From Flavobacterium sp. KACC 22761 (GTDB lineage: Bacteria > Bacteroidota > Bacteroidia > Flavobacteriales > Flavobacteriaceae): 64,000 nt of DNA. Where the stretch lies: NCBI RefSeq assembly GCF_034058155.1, contig NZ_CP139148.1, forward strand, positions 2,790,001 to 2,854,000. Reading direction: 5' to 3'. Below, in pieces: positions 1 through 7,799 of the stretch. Below the pieces are notes generated by a model, which was not told the origin of the DNA, searched no databases, and saw only the letters and a list, made by a program, of their open reading frames with translations. Both the position numbers and the translations under genes were made by a program. Each line of letters opens with the position of its first letter. Position 1 is the stretch's first letter.

Positions 1-563
1 TAGGAGGAACCAGCGCTGGTATGGCTATTCAGGGCGGTTTTTATTTTTCGGCTCAAAATGGCACTGTAACTTCTCAAGAAGCCTTAATGAATCCGTTTGA
101 CACTAAAATAACAGTATCAAATGATTCCTTTTTAGATAATGCAATCCTAAAAGATGTAATAACCGATACGCATTATGACAATCCCAATAGAAAAGGAAGG
201 CATGTGACTTTTTTAGCCCGAATTGTAAATGATTATAAAGTGCAGGCAAAAGGAATTGCTTGCGAGGAATATACTGCTGTATGCATAGACGAAAAAGGAA
301 TCGCAAGAGTTTTTGGCAATTACCCTTCAAAAGATGATGTGGCCTACTTTATAGCGCCAAATGCCGAAATTCCAGACAACAAACCAGAAACCTGCAAACT
401 AAATACTCTATTAGAGTGGAATCGAAATGGAGCCGCTCTGACTGTTTATGAAGTCAAAGGGACCAGTACAGGAGCCAATACATTTGATTTAAATAATTGG
501 AAGGATGGAAAAGGAGGTACATGGAAAAAATGGTTTGTAGAAAGTGGTAAACTGAAAGAATAA
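1..563 (+). CDS. Cyanophycinase-like peptidase (family S51), 5' end outside the window
   Basis: This is the C-terminal part of a peptidase; the frame is open to the left edge, so the start lies outside the window. The first visible residues read GGTSAG-M, the nucleophile-elbow motif of family S51, whose Ser is the catalytic nucleophile. Further on, NRKGRH and GIACEEYTAVC fit the conserved RxGR and G-I-x-x-x-E-x-TA segments of cyanophycinases. Family knowledge: cyanophycinase cleaves cyanophycin (multi-L-arginyl-poly-L-aspartate) to beta-Asp-Arg dipeptides. The next two genes encode amidinotransferase-fold enzymes, which suits an arginine-related role. The substrate is inferred; other S51 members cleave other dipeptides. 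The internal ATG at position 21 is not the start, because it lies just after the active-site motif. Confidence 0.75.
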   Translation, partial: GGTSAGMAIQGGFYFSAQNGTVTSQEALMNPFDTKITVSNDSFLDNAILKDVITDTHYDNPNRKGRHVTFLARIVNDYKVQAKGIACEEYTAVCIDEKGIARVFGNYPSKDDVAYFIAPNAEIPDNKPETCKLNTLLEWNRNGAALTVYEVKGTSTGANTFDLNNWKDGKGGTWKKWFVESGKLKE

Positions 564-603
564 GAAGTGGTTTGTTTTGGATAAAACATAAAAAAAATTA
601 AAG

Positions 604-1554
604 ATGAACTATTTTTATCTTCAAAAATATGATAAATTCATATTGAAATTAAACGTAAAAAACGAATCCTCAAGACTCCGGGCTGTAATTTTGGGATCAG
701 CCGTTCATAATGGGCCAACTCCAACTTTAGAGGAAGCTTATGACCCTAAGTCATTGGAACACATCAAAGCAGGAACATACCCGATAGAAAAAGACATGAT
801 TTCTGAGATGAAAGCTTTTAATGATGTTTTTAGAAAATATGATGTAAAAGTATATCGCCCAGAAAGGATTGAGAACTATAATCAGATTTTTGCCAGAGAT
901 ATCGGCTTCGTAATTGATGATGTGTTTGTGAAATCGAATATACTGCCTGACCGTGAACGCGAATTAGATGCAATTCAGTATATCATCGATCAAATTGATC
1001 CGCAAAAAGTTGTTCGTCCGCCAGAAGAAGTCCACATTGAAGGGGGCGATGTTATGCTTTGGAACGACCATATTTTTATTGGAACTTACAAAGGAAGCGA
1101 TTATAAAGATTACATCACAGCCAGAACCAATATGCAGGGTGTCAATTTCATAAAAGAGCTGTTCCCAAATAAAATTGTGAAAGAATTTGACCTTGTCAAA
1201 TCAAAGCTAGAAGCCAGAGACAATGCTTTGCATTTGGATTGCTGTTTTCAGCCAGTTGGAGAAAATAAAGGGATCATTTATAAAAGAGGTTTCCGTGAAG
1301 AAGCTGATTATTTGTATTTGGTTAATCTTTTCGGAAAAGAAAACTTGTTTCATATCGAAAGAGAAGAAATGTATCATATGTTTTCGAACGTGTTTTCGAT
1401 TGATAAAAATGTTGTGGTTTCAGAGAAAAACTTCACTCGATTGAATAACTGGCTTCGTGAAAATGGCTTTATAGTTGAAGAGATTCCGTATGCCGAAATT
1501 GCAAAACAAGAAGGGTTATTAAGATGTTCAACTCTTCCGTTAATAAGAGATTAA
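604..1554 (+). CDS. Amidinotransferase / dimethylarginine dimethylaminohydrolase-like protein
   Basis: A 316-residue protein of the guanidine-modifying (pentein) fold. Visible signatures are FARDIGF near residue 97, EGGDVM near 145, ALHLDC near 208 (catalytic His and nearby Asp) and a C-terminal RCSTLPL, where the Cys would be the nucleophile. These match the arginine deiminase/DDAH/amidinotransferase superfamily, which hydrolyses or transfers the guanidino group of arginine derivatives. Exact substrate cannot be read. It lies 40 bp after the cyanophycinase-like gene and before a CtlX-like gene, probably as one operon on arginine or citrulline. A TTG at 643 is in frame and begins a segment (LKLNVKN) that may be the real N-terminus, so the first 13 residues are uncertain. 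Confidence 0.75.
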   Translation: MNYFYLQKYDKFILKLNVKNESSRLRAVILGSAVHNGPTPTLEEAYDPKSLEHIKAGTYPIEKDMISEMKAFNDVFRKYDVKVYRPERIENYNQIFARDIGFVIDDVFVKSNILPDRERELDAIQYIIDQIDPQKVVRPPEEVHIEGGDVMLWNDHIFIGTYKGSDYKDYITARTNMQGVNFIKELFPNKIVKEFDLVKSKLEARDNALHLDCCFQPVGENKGIIYKRGFREEADYLYLVNLFGKENLFHIEREEMYHMFSNVFSIDKNVVVSEKNFTRLNNWLRENGFIVEEIPYAEIAKQEGLLRCSTLPLIRD

Positions 1555-1560
1555 GAATAA

Positions 1561-1616
1561 TTTCAAGTTTCAGGTTTCACGTTCTGTAAAAACTTGAAAC
1601 TTGAAACCTGAAACAT
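1561..1616. repeat. Inverted repeat of GAAACNTGAAAC units
   Basis: The gap between the two amidinotransferase-type genes holds GTTTCAGGTTTCA facing TGAAACCTGAAAC, with extra AACTTGAAAC units. Related units appear upstream of the Cys/Met lyase (about 33921-33943) and after the ComM-type gene (about 54853-54870). This is dispersed intergenic sequence; a hairpin in the mRNA is possible. Confidence 0.6.
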
Positions 1617-1633
1617 CACAAAAAAAACAAAAA

Positions 1634-2578
1634 ATGAAACAGACAACAAACTCAATACTGATGATTCGTCCTGTTGCATTCAGAATGAATGAACAGACTG
1701 CAGTAAACAATTATTACCAGAAAGTATTAGACGGGTTATTGCCAAGTACCGTAAATGCAAAAGCACAAGAGGAATTTGATGCCTTTGTAGAAAAATTAAG
1801 ATCAGTAGGAGTTGATGTTACAGTTATCGAAGACAGTGTAGAAACCGACACTCCAGACAGCATTTTTCCCAACAACTGGGTTTCATTCCATGAAAATGGC
1901 GATGTAGTGCTGTATCCAATGTTTGCAGAAAACCGTCGTTTGGAACGTCGTGATGATATTTTGGATATTTTGGAAGAAAAAGGCTTTGGGATTTCTAACA
2001 TTGTTTATTATACTTCTGCCGAAGAAGAAGGCTTTTTTTTAGAAGGAACAGGAAGCCTGCTTTTGGATCGTAGCAATTCTAAAGCCTATTGCGCGTTGTC
2101 GCCTCGCGCTGATAAGGAGTTGGTTGTTAAATTCTGTAAGGATTTTGATTATGCGCCCGTAATTTTCGAAGCTTTTCAGACTGTCGGTGGAGAGCGCAAA
2201 TTGATTTATCATACCAATGTAATGATGTGCCTAGGCGAAACTTTTGCAGTTATCTGTGCAGATTGCATTGATGATACAAAAGAGCGCAAAATGGTTCTGG
2301 ATAATTTGAAAGATGATAAAAAGGAAATTATATTGATCACAGAAGATCAGGTAAATAATTTTGCCGGAAATATGTTGGAAGTCAGAGGGGCAAATGATAA
2401 AAGATATATCGTTATGAGTGCTTCGGCACATCAAAGTCTCACTCCAATGCAAATTTCGCAAATAGAAAAACATGCCAAAATTTTGAGTTCAAGTTTAGAT
2501 ACAATCGAAGCTTGCGGAGGCGGAAGTGCCAGATGTATGATGGCTGAGATTTTCCTGCCAAGGTTCTGTCGCATCTAA
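1634..2578 (+). CDS. ctlX: CtlX-like amidinotransferase-fold hydrolase, C-terminus altered by an insertion sequence
   Basis: A 314-residue pentein-fold protein resembling the citrulline-utilisation hydrolase CtlX. Signatures are MIRPVAF at the N-terminus, FPNNWVSFH near residue 82, EGTGSLLLDR near 140 and the C-terminal GGGSARCM, where Cys is the expected nucleophile. I start at ATG 1634 because the residues encoded from 1601 come from the GAAACNTGAAAC repeat. The reading frame runs into the left end of an IS6-family element at 2562: the last five residues (RFCRI) and the stop codon belong to the IS. All recognisable catalytic motifs lie upstream of the junction, so activity may be kept. The substrate is inferred from family resemblance. 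Confidence 0.75.
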   Translation: MKQTTNSILMIRPVAFRMNEQTAVNNYYQKVLDGLLPSTVNAKAQEEFDAFVEKLRSVGVDVTVIEDSVETDTPDSIFPNNWVSFHENGDVVLYPMFAENRRLERRDDILDILEEKGFGISNIVYYTSAEEEGFFLEGTGSLLLDRSNSKAYCALSPRADKELVVKFCKDFDYAPVIFEAFQTVGGERKLIYHTNVMMCLGETFAVICADCIDDTKERKMVLDNLKDDKKEIILITEDQVNNFAGNMLEVRGANDKRYIVMSASAHQSLTPMQISQIEKHAKILSSSLDTIEACGGGSARCMMAEIFLPRFCRI

Positions 2579-2588
2579 AGCTAAGTTT

Positions 2589-2596
2589 TATCTTTG
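2589..2596 (+). promoter_or_regulatory. Promoter -7 element of the transposase
   Basis: TATCTTTG fits the Bacteroidota -7 consensus TAnnTTTG. It lies inside the IS, 29 bp before the transposase ATG. No clear -33 TTG is seen; it would fall at the left inverted repeat. Confidence 0.5.
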
Positions 2597-2625
2597 CCTT
2601 TTTAAATTCTTAAACTCTTAAACTC

Positions 2626-3291
2626 ATGAATACTAAAGGTCATTGCTATCCGAAATCTATTATACTGCAGGCAGTATATTTTAAGCTTAGGTTTACATTA
2701 AGCTATCGGGATGTTGAAGAGATCATGAAAATGCGAGGAGTTTCTGTTGATCATGCTACTATTCAGCGCTGGGTTTATAAGTTTACACCTTTGCTTGAGT
2801 CAGAGATGAAGAAGAGAAAAGTCAGAGTAGGGGCGAGTTGGAGATTGGATGAAACCTATATCAAAGTAAAAGGTATTTGGTGTTATTTATATCAAGCGGT
2901 AGATAAATTAGGCAATACAGTAGACTTTCTTTTGACCAGAAAAAGACAGAGAATGAGTGCTCAGTCATTTCTAATTAAAGCAATTAGTAATAACTACAAG
3001 CCAAGAGTAATAAATATTGATAAAAGTGGATCTAATACTGCCGCTATCAAAGTCTATAACAAGCGTTCATTCTCAAAGGTTAAAATTCGGCAGTGTAAAT
3101 ATCTCAACAATATTGTAGAACAGGACCATCGATTTATAAAATGGAGGATACAAAATGGGTTAGGCTTTAAAAGTTTTGAATCGGCAAGACGAACATTGAG
3201 CGGAATTGAAGTTGTGCATATGCTGAGAAAGAATCAGATGATTGGACATGGTACAACTATGTTTAAATCATTCTGTAAATTGGCGGGCTAA
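2626..3291 (+). CDS. IS6-family DDE transposase
   Basis: A 221-residue transposase that appears intact. The DDE triad can be placed by comparison with IS26: Asp75 in WRLDETY, Asp132 in NIDKSG and Glu165 in IVEQDH. A helix-turn-helix-like N-terminus (SYRDVEEIM, TIQRWV) and a C-terminal FKSFESARRTLSGIE segment are also typical. It is slightly shorter than IS26 transposase, with the gap between the second Asp and the Glu. It would catalyse replicative transposition of the surrounding 782-bp element. An intact frame and intact ends suggest the element could still be active. Confidence 0.93.
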   Translation: MNTKGHCYPKSIILQAVYFKLRFTLSYRDVEEIMKMRGVSVDHATIQRWVYKFTPLLESEMKKRKVRVGASWRLDETYIKVKGIWCYLYQAVDKLGNTVDFLLTRKRQRMSAQSFLIKAISNNYKPRVINIDKSGSNTAAIKVYNKRSFSKVKIRQCKYLNNIVEQDHRFIKWRIQNGLGFKSFESARRTLSGIEVVHMLRKNQMIGHGTTMFKSFCKLAG

Positions 3292-3605
3292 CTTTTAAAT
3301 TACTTCAATTCTTATATTTGATTCTGGCATATGCGACAGAACCGTTATTTTATATAAACACACCTGACACCAATTTTGATTTTTTTTTAAAGAACTAATA
3401 GATTGGTAAAAATAATTGCGAATGGCAATTTATTAAAATTACCAAAAACATAAGATAATTTTAATCTTTTGAGACTTAGTTTTAATTAAACTATTGCAAT
3501 CGTTTTTTAATTAATTCTTCATCAGCAGAAGAAAAATCTAAAAGTTTCGAACCTAAACTCGCCAGACCTCATTTTTGTTGGATTTCTAGTTTGCAAGATA
3601 ACCAT

Positions 3606-3723
3606 GTGCCACGATTCTGCCACAAAACTTAGAATGGTGAAATATCTTTAAAAACCGCCTTATCTTTTTGTGGCAAAAAAGGTATCCACTCCATTCCGAG
3701 TGTGCCACGAATGTGCCGCAAAG
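3606..3723. repeat. GTGCCAC direct and inverted repeats beside tRNA-Ser
   Basis: GTGCCACGATTCTGCCACAA (3606-3625) and GTGCCACGAATGTGCCGCAA (3702-3721) are imperfect direct copies about 96 bp apart. An inverted TTTTGTGGCA lies between them at 3666-3675. Such arrays beside a tRNA gene can be recombinase arm sites or relics of an integrated element. No integrase gene is present. Confidence 0.45.
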
Positions 3724-3767
3724 ATTTTGTTCGATTATATAAATATTGAAAAGTGGTATAAAAGAAA

Positions 3768-3799
3768 AAACCCTGCAAATCGTTGGATTTGCAGGGTTT
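3768..3799 (-). terminator. Terminator-like hairpin downstream of tRNA-Ser
   Basis: A perfect 14-bp stem (AAACCCTGCAAATC with its complement) closed by a 4-base loop. On the minus strand the stem is followed by a T-rich run, as in an intrinsic terminator for the tRNA transcript about 70 bp upstream. Confidence 0.7.
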
Positions 3800-3866
3800 A
3801 TCGCTCTTTTTAGGCATTTTTGAAAACTTTGTAAAGATTGCTATCCTTTAGTTTTTAAGCCTTCAG

Positions 3867-3951
3867 CGGAGAAAGAGGGATTCGAACCCCCGGACCTGTT
3901 ACAGTCAACAGTTTTCAAGACTGCCGCATTCGACCGCTCTGCCATTTCTCC
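3867..3951 (-). tRNA. tRNA-Ser(UGA)
   Basis: Read on the minus strand, the gene begins GGAGAAATGGC and ends with TTTCTCC plus discriminator G, giving a perfect 7-bp acceptor stem. The anticodon loop is CTTGAAA with anticodon TGA. A long variable arm (TTGACTGTAACA region) and the T-loop GGTTCGAATCC complete a class II serine tRNA. The CCA end is not encoded. A matching promoter lies just upstream. Confidence 0.95.
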
Positions 3952-3983
3952 AGTATGTCGCTCTCATTGCCTGATTGCGGGTG

Positions 3984-4014
3984 CAAATATAAGACGGTTT
4001 TTTGGTTATCAAAA
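3984..4014 (-). promoter_or_regulatory. Promoter of tRNA-Ser
   Basis: On the minus strand a -33-type TTTTG (4010-4014) is followed after 18 bp by TATATTTG (3984-3991), a match to the Bacteroidota TTG/TAnnTTTG promoter. The tRNA starts 33 bp downstream of the -7 element. Confidence 0.7.
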
Positions 4015-4102
4015 CTTTTTTTGGAATTATTTTTAAACTTTTTTGAAATAATTTCCAAGTGTCTAATTATCAATATTTCCTAAAATTGGATTTTTGAAAA
4101 AA

Positions 4103-4501
4103 TTATTCCAAATGATTTAAAATAGGTACCGATTTTTTGTTTTCGTCAACTGCAACAAATGAAAAAGTTCCTGAAACTACCGTTTCGCGAAGTTCAGAAT
4201 ACATTTGCTCCATAAAAATATCAACGTGAATTTTACAGCTTGTATTTCCAACGCTAATAACTTTTGCTACCAATTCGATCAAAGTTCCGGCCGGAATTGC
4301 TTTTTTAAAATCGATTTGACCAGTCGAAATCGTTACCACTTTCTTTCGGCTAAAACGCGTCGCACAAATAAAAGCAACTTCGTCCATTAGGTGAAGCGCT
4401 GTTCCTCCAAACAAAGTGTCATAATGATTAGTAGTACTTGGAAAAACAGCCTTAAAAATTCGTGTTTCAGATTTTATGATTCTTTCTTCAATTGTCCCCA
4501 T
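4103..4501 (-). CDS. Acyl-CoA thioesterase (hotdog fold)
   Basis: A 132-residue single hotdog-domain protein of the YciA/acyl-CoA hydrolase type. N-HYDTLFGGTALHLMDE near residues 26-41 is the family hallmark, containing the Asn and Asp/Glu region that positions water for thioester cleavage. The length is normal for the family. It hydrolyses acyl-CoA to free acid and CoA in the cytoplasm; chain-length preference cannot be read. It lies 3 bp after the stop codon of ribB and is probably the last gene of that minus-strand operon. Confidence 0.85.
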   Translation of the reverse strand: MGTIEERIIKSETRIFKAVFPSTTNHYDTLFGGTALHLMDEVAFICATRFSRKKVVTISTGQIDFKKAIPAGTLIELVAKVISVGNTSCKIHVDIFMEQMYSELRETVVSGTFSFVAVDENKKSVPILNHLE

Positions 4502-4504
4502 AAA

Positions 4505-5635
4505 TTAGTAGTTTACGTACTCTGTGATTTCAAGGCCGTAGCCAATCATCCCAACACGTTTTGTTTGCTGTGTATTTGAAACTAATCTAATTTTTGAAAT
4601 ATCAATATCGTGAAGAATTTGAGCTCCAATTCCGTAGTCTTTGCTGTCAATAATCACTTTTGGGGCTTTTAATGTTCCTTGTGATTGCAATGCTTTAAGT
4701 TCAGAAATTCTGTTTAATAAATTAACAGCAGTCATGTCTTGATTAATGAAAATAATAGCGCCTTTGCCATTTTCATTAATAACTTTAAACATATCGTCTA
4801 ATTGCTGTTCTGCATTGTTTGTCAAAGTACCAAGCAAATCATTATTAACTTGTGAAGAGTGGATTCTAGTTAAGATTGGTTCTCCTAAATTCCAAGTTCC
4901 CTTAGTCAACGCAATATGAATTTGCTTGTTGGTTGTCTGTTCGTAAGCTCTTAATCTGAATGTTCCAAAACGAGTTTCAATATCAAAATCCTCTTTTTTA
5001 ACAATCAAGCTGTCGTGTTGCATTCGATACGCAACCAAATCTTCAATTGAAACTAATTTTAAGTTGAATTTTTTCGCTACTTCAATAAGTTGAGGTAAAC
5101 GAGACATTGTTCCGTCTTCATTTAAAATTTCGCAGATAACACCGGCAGGCTTGAATCCAGCCAATCTTGCAAAATCAATTGCGGCTTCAGTATGTCCAGT
5201 TCTTCTTAAAACACCACCCTGTTTAGCAATCAACGGGAAAATATGTCCGGGACGTGCTAAATCATGAGGTTTTGTATTTGGGTCAACCAAAGATTCAACC
5301 GTTTTTGATCTGTCAGCTGCAGAAATTCCTGTTGTAACTCCATGGCCTTTTAAATCGACAGAAACCGTAAAAGCAGTTTCCATATGATCTGTGTTATTAG
5401 TTACCATGGCACGTAAATCAAGTTCTTTACAACGACTTTCAGTAAGCGGTGTACAAATTAATCCGCGTCCGTGAGTAGCCATAAAGTTGATCATTTCAGG
5501 TGTCACTTTTTCGGCTGCTGCCAAAAAATCACCCTCGTTTTCACGATCTTCATCATCGACTACAATGATTACTTTACCTTGACGAATATCTTCAATAGCT
5601 TCTTCAATGGTATTTAGTTGTATTTTTGCTGACAT
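4505..5635 (-). CDS. ribB: 3,4-dihydroxy-2-butanone-4-phosphate synthase with degenerate GTP cyclohydrolase II domain
   Basis: A 376-residue RibBA-like protein for riboflavin synthesis. Residues 1-205 form a complete DHBP synthase with DDEDRENEGD (27-36), RPGHIFPL (128-135) and RTGHTEA (145-151), making dihydroxybutanone phosphate from ribulose 5-phosphate. Residues 215-376 align with GTP cyclohydrolase II (RIHS at 257-260, KDYGIGAQIL at 332-341), but the zinc-binding cysteines that normally follow RxHS are absent. The usual RQEGRGIGL is replaced by NQDMTAVNL. I therefore expect only the RibB activity, with RibA activity encoded elsewhere. It sits 2 bp from the LptF/G-type gene; no FMN riboswitch is visible, because the gene is internal to an operon. 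Confidence 0.9.
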   Translation of the reverse strand: MSAKIQLNTIEEAIEDIRQGKVIIVVDDEDRENEGDFLAAAEKVTPEMINFMATHGRGLICTPLTESRCKELDLRAMVTNNTDHMETAFTVSVDLKGHGVTTGISAADRSKTVESLVDPNTKPHDLARPGHIFPLIAKQGGVLRRTGHTEAAIDFARLAGFKPAGVICEILNEDGTMSRLPQLIEVAKKFNLKLVSIEDLVAYRMQHDSLIVKKEDFDIETRFGTFRLRAYEQTTNKQIHIALTKGTWNLGEPILTRIHSSQVNNDLLGTLTNNAEQQLDDMFKVINENGKGAIIFINQDMTAVNLLNRISELKALQSQGTLKAPKVIIDSKDYGIGAQILHDIDISKIRLVSNTQQTKRVGMIGYGLEITEYVNY

Positions 5636-5637
5636 AA

Positions 5638-7092
5638 TTATTGTTTGTTTTGAGCGGGAAAAAATCGCTCAGAAATTTTCTGAAATGCTTGAGAAATTGG
5701 CGTTGTGATTGCATCAAAATTTATTAATCCGTTGTCGTTTGTTGCGCGATAGGTCAATAAAATTGCCAAAGGTGATAATATGAAAGATGACATCCATGAT
5801 CCCATAAAAGGAGTCATGCCGCCTTCTTGTGAAAGTCTTTTTCCGAAAGTATTGATAAAGTGGAAAGTGATAAAAATCAAAACCGCAAATACGATAGGCA
5901 ACCCCAATCCTCCTTTACGAATGATTGCGCCAAGAGGAGCTCCAATAAAAAACATTAAAAAGCATGCAAAAGCAATGACAAATTTCTCATACAATGCAGT
6001 TAAATGTTTATTTATCTCACGTTGCTTGTCTTTTAAATCTTTTTGAGTTGCTTCGATTGAATAGATATTACTGGATACATTGCTGTTGGCCATTTTTAAG
6101 ATATCTACCTTTTGTTTCGTGTTGTATAATGACAAAAGATCATTAGGCATTTGCTTTTTCTTGATAGTGGTTTTTGTCGGGATTGGAATTTTTTTTATTC
6201 CCACTCGTTGATTGATATTTTCTGAAAAAGAAATTATTTCATTATCAAGATTTTTGCTCAAAGAATCCAAAGTATAACGCAATTCGCTGACATTCAGCAT
6301 TCCGTTTGTGCTGTTTACACTTTCTTTATCGTCGTCAACTTTATTTAGTTCAGACAAATCGATATTGATGATTTGCTTTTTAAAAGAGGCTTTTACAAAT
6401 GGTATTTTGGCGCGATCTTCGTATTTTTTTGGCGTAACGTCTTGGTAATAATAACCGTCATTCAAAACCAGTTTTAAAATGCTAGATTTTTCATTACTGA
6501 TTAATTTACCATGTTTGGCTTTTATGACAGTTTTGTTTTCACCAATATTGTTATTCTTTTCGTGAATTGTAACTCCTGTTAAGATGTTTCCGTTTTCGCC
6601 TGATTTTTTATTTACTTTGATATTATAAAACCCGACATCATTGAATTGTCCTTCGGCAATTGCCATAGCAGGTTTGGCTTGAGCAATGTTTTTTCGGAAA
6701 TTAACGAATTTATATTCTGCATACGGAATTACATTATTAGCAAACCAAAAAGCGACTATACTTAAAACAAAGATGAATGCAATTAAAATACGCATCGCTC
6801 TTTGTAGTGAGATTCCAGAAGATTTCATCGCGGCAAACTCATAGTTCTCGGCTAAATTTCCGAAAGTCATAATCGAAGCCAGCAAAACCGATAGGGGTAA
6901 AACTAACGGAATAATCCTTGGCATTGAGAACAAAAGGAATTTTACAATCAAAATTAAATCCAAGTCTTTACCAGCAAGTTCTGAGATAAAAAGCCAGACT
7001 GTTTGAAGTATGAATATAAAAAAAAGGATTACGAATACCGTAGTAAACGTAATCAGAAATGTTTTTAGTAAGTATTTGTCTAAAATTTTCAA
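5638..7092 (-). CDS. LptF/LptG family permease of lipopolysaccharide export
   Basis: A 484-residue membrane protein. The N-terminus (MKILDKYLLKTFLITF) and the first helices match the YjgP/YjgQ family. Three membrane segments lie before residue 125 and three after about 365, with a large periplasmic beta-jellyroll region between them, as in LptF and LptG. The family works with the LptB ATPase to pull lipopolysaccharide out of the inner membrane. Whether this is LptF or LptG cannot be decided here; the other partner is not in the window. The gene lies 7 bp after lolA, in an envelope-biogenesis run ftsK-lolA-lptF/G-ribB. The periplasmic part carries a low-complexity stretch near residue 300. Confidence 0.85.
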   Translation of the reverse strand: MKILDKYLLKTFLITFTTVFVILFFIFILQTVWLFISELAGKDLDLILIVKFLLFSMPRIIPLVLPLSVLLASIMTFGNLAENYEFAAMKSSGISLQRAMRILIAFIFVLSIVAFWFANNVIPYAEYKFVNFRKNIAQAKPAMAIAEGQFNDVGFYNIKVNKKSGENGNILTGVTIHEKNNNIGENKTVIKAKHGKLISNEKSSILKLVLNDGYYYQDVTPKKYEDRAKIPFVKASFKKQIINIDLSELNKVDDDKESVNSTNGMLNVSELRYTLDSLSKNLDNEIISFSENINQRVGIKKIPIPTKTTIKKKQMPNDLLSLYNTKQKVDILKMANSNVSSNIYSIEATQKDLKDKQREINKHLTALYEKFVIAFACFLMFFIGAPLGAIIRKGGLGLPIVFAVLIFITFHFINTFGKRLSQEGGMTPFMGSWMSSFILSPLAILLTYRATNDNGLINFDAITTPISQAFQKISERFFPAQNKQ

Positions 7093-7099
7093 CCCGTAA

Positions 7100-7792
7100 T
7101 TAATCTAATTTGTTGATGTAGTATTTTGGATATTTGCTCGCTACAAAGGTAAATTGATTTTTTGATAAAGGCTGATTGGTTTTAAAAGAATTAACGGTTA
7201 AAGTTGTTTTTGTTCCGTTTTTTCCAGTTTCAATCAAGTTATAAATGTGTTTTGTTTGGACGTCAATACCTAAAAGAATTTCTTTTCTTTGGTCTTTTCC
7301 AGACGTAGGAACTAATTTAATGTACTGGATTTTTCTTCCTTTTACATTTTGAACAATATCCATATTGTACTTGTATCCAGAATTAAAGAACGTAAGCATT
7401 TTTGAAGGCGTAATAGCATTATCATCCTTTTCGTTTACTTTGGAAACAGTAACTTCTTCGTCCTCAGGATTAATAGTGTATGTTTTTTGTCCATCGAATA
7501 TTTTAGTAACACCCATGAAATTCAAAACATATTGATTTCCTTTCATTGTTACATTTCCTTTACTGTCTTGGTTAATGTTTTCTTTGGCATTATTCAAAGA
7601 ATATTTAAAGTCAATAACAATATTGTCGTAACTTTTTATTTTCGTTGTTACTTCGTTCAATAAATCTTTGGCTTTTTTATCCTGAGCCTGAATAGAAGTG
7701 AAGCTCAAAAGCAATATTGCTGCAAGTTGAAAACACTTTTTAGTCATGCTAGTGATAGAATTGTTTCTGATTTCCTGAATTTTCGTTTTCAT
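7100..7792 (-). CDS. lolA: LolA-like outer-membrane lipoprotein carrier
   Basis: A periplasmic protein of about 230 residues. A signal peptide is clear (KKCFQLAAILLLSF then SIQAQ, cleavage after AQ). The mature part begins KAKDLLNEVTTKIKSYDNI and contains NFMGVTKIFDGQKTYTINP, typical of the LolA/LolB beta-sandwich that shuttles lipoproteins from inner to outer membrane. The longest frame starts at 7837, inside ftsK; I prefer ATG 7792, just after the ftsK stop. ATG 7747 would also leave a complete signal peptide. The location directly after ftsK and before an LptF/G permease is an envelope-assembly context. Confidence 0.85.
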   Translation of the reverse strand: MKTKIQEIRNNSITSMTKKCFQLAAILLLSFTSIQAQDKKAKDLLNEVTTKIKSYDNIVIDFKYSLNNAKENINQDSKGNVTMKGNQYVLNFMGVTKIFDGQKTYTINPEDEEVTVSKVNEKDDNAITPSKMLTFFNSGYKYNMDIVQNVKGRKIQYIKLVPTSGKDQRKEILLGIDVQTKHIYNLIETGKNGTKTTLTVNSFKTNQPLSKNQFTFVASKYPKYYINKLD

Positions 7793-7799
7793 GATGGGG

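Larger units (their letters stand above)
2562..3343 (+). mobile_element. IS6-family insertion sequence, 782 bp
   Basis: The element is bounded by terminal inverted repeats: GGTTCTGTCGCAT at the left end and ATGCGACAGAACC at the right end, a perfect 13-bp match. It carries one intact transposase gene. Length and single-ORF layout fit the IS6 family, which normally makes 8-bp target duplications. The flanking 8-mers are CCTGCCAA on the left and GTTATTTT on the right and do not match, so the element probably marks a deletion or cointegrate junction rather than a simple insertion. Its left end supplies the stop codon of the CtlX-like gene. Confidence 0.9.
3344..3866. other. Gene-poor stretch between the IS and tRNA-Ser
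   Basis: About 520 bp without a convincing gene. It holds AT-rich DNA, a short minus-strand open frame without start codon (about 3491-3570, encoding LLDFSSADEELIKKRLQ at its end), GTGCCAC repeats and a hairpin after the tRNA. A 62-codon minus-strand frame at 3629-3817 spans the hairpin and the repeats and is unlikely to be a gene. The stretch may be what is left after an IS-mediated deletion, but that is inference. Confidence 0.5.

Noticed and set aside
3491..3572. Short minus-strand frame encoding about 25 residues
   Set aside because: It has no start codon, is bounded by stops and is too short to identify; kept only as a possible relic.
3629..3817. 62-codon minus-strand frame after tRNA-Ser
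   Set aside because: It runs through the terminator hairpin and the GTGCCAC repeats, so its sequence is better explained by those features than by a gene.
5636..5800. FMN riboswitch for ribB
   Set aside because: No RFN-type conserved sequence was seen, and the gene is internal to an operon, 2 bp from the previous gene.
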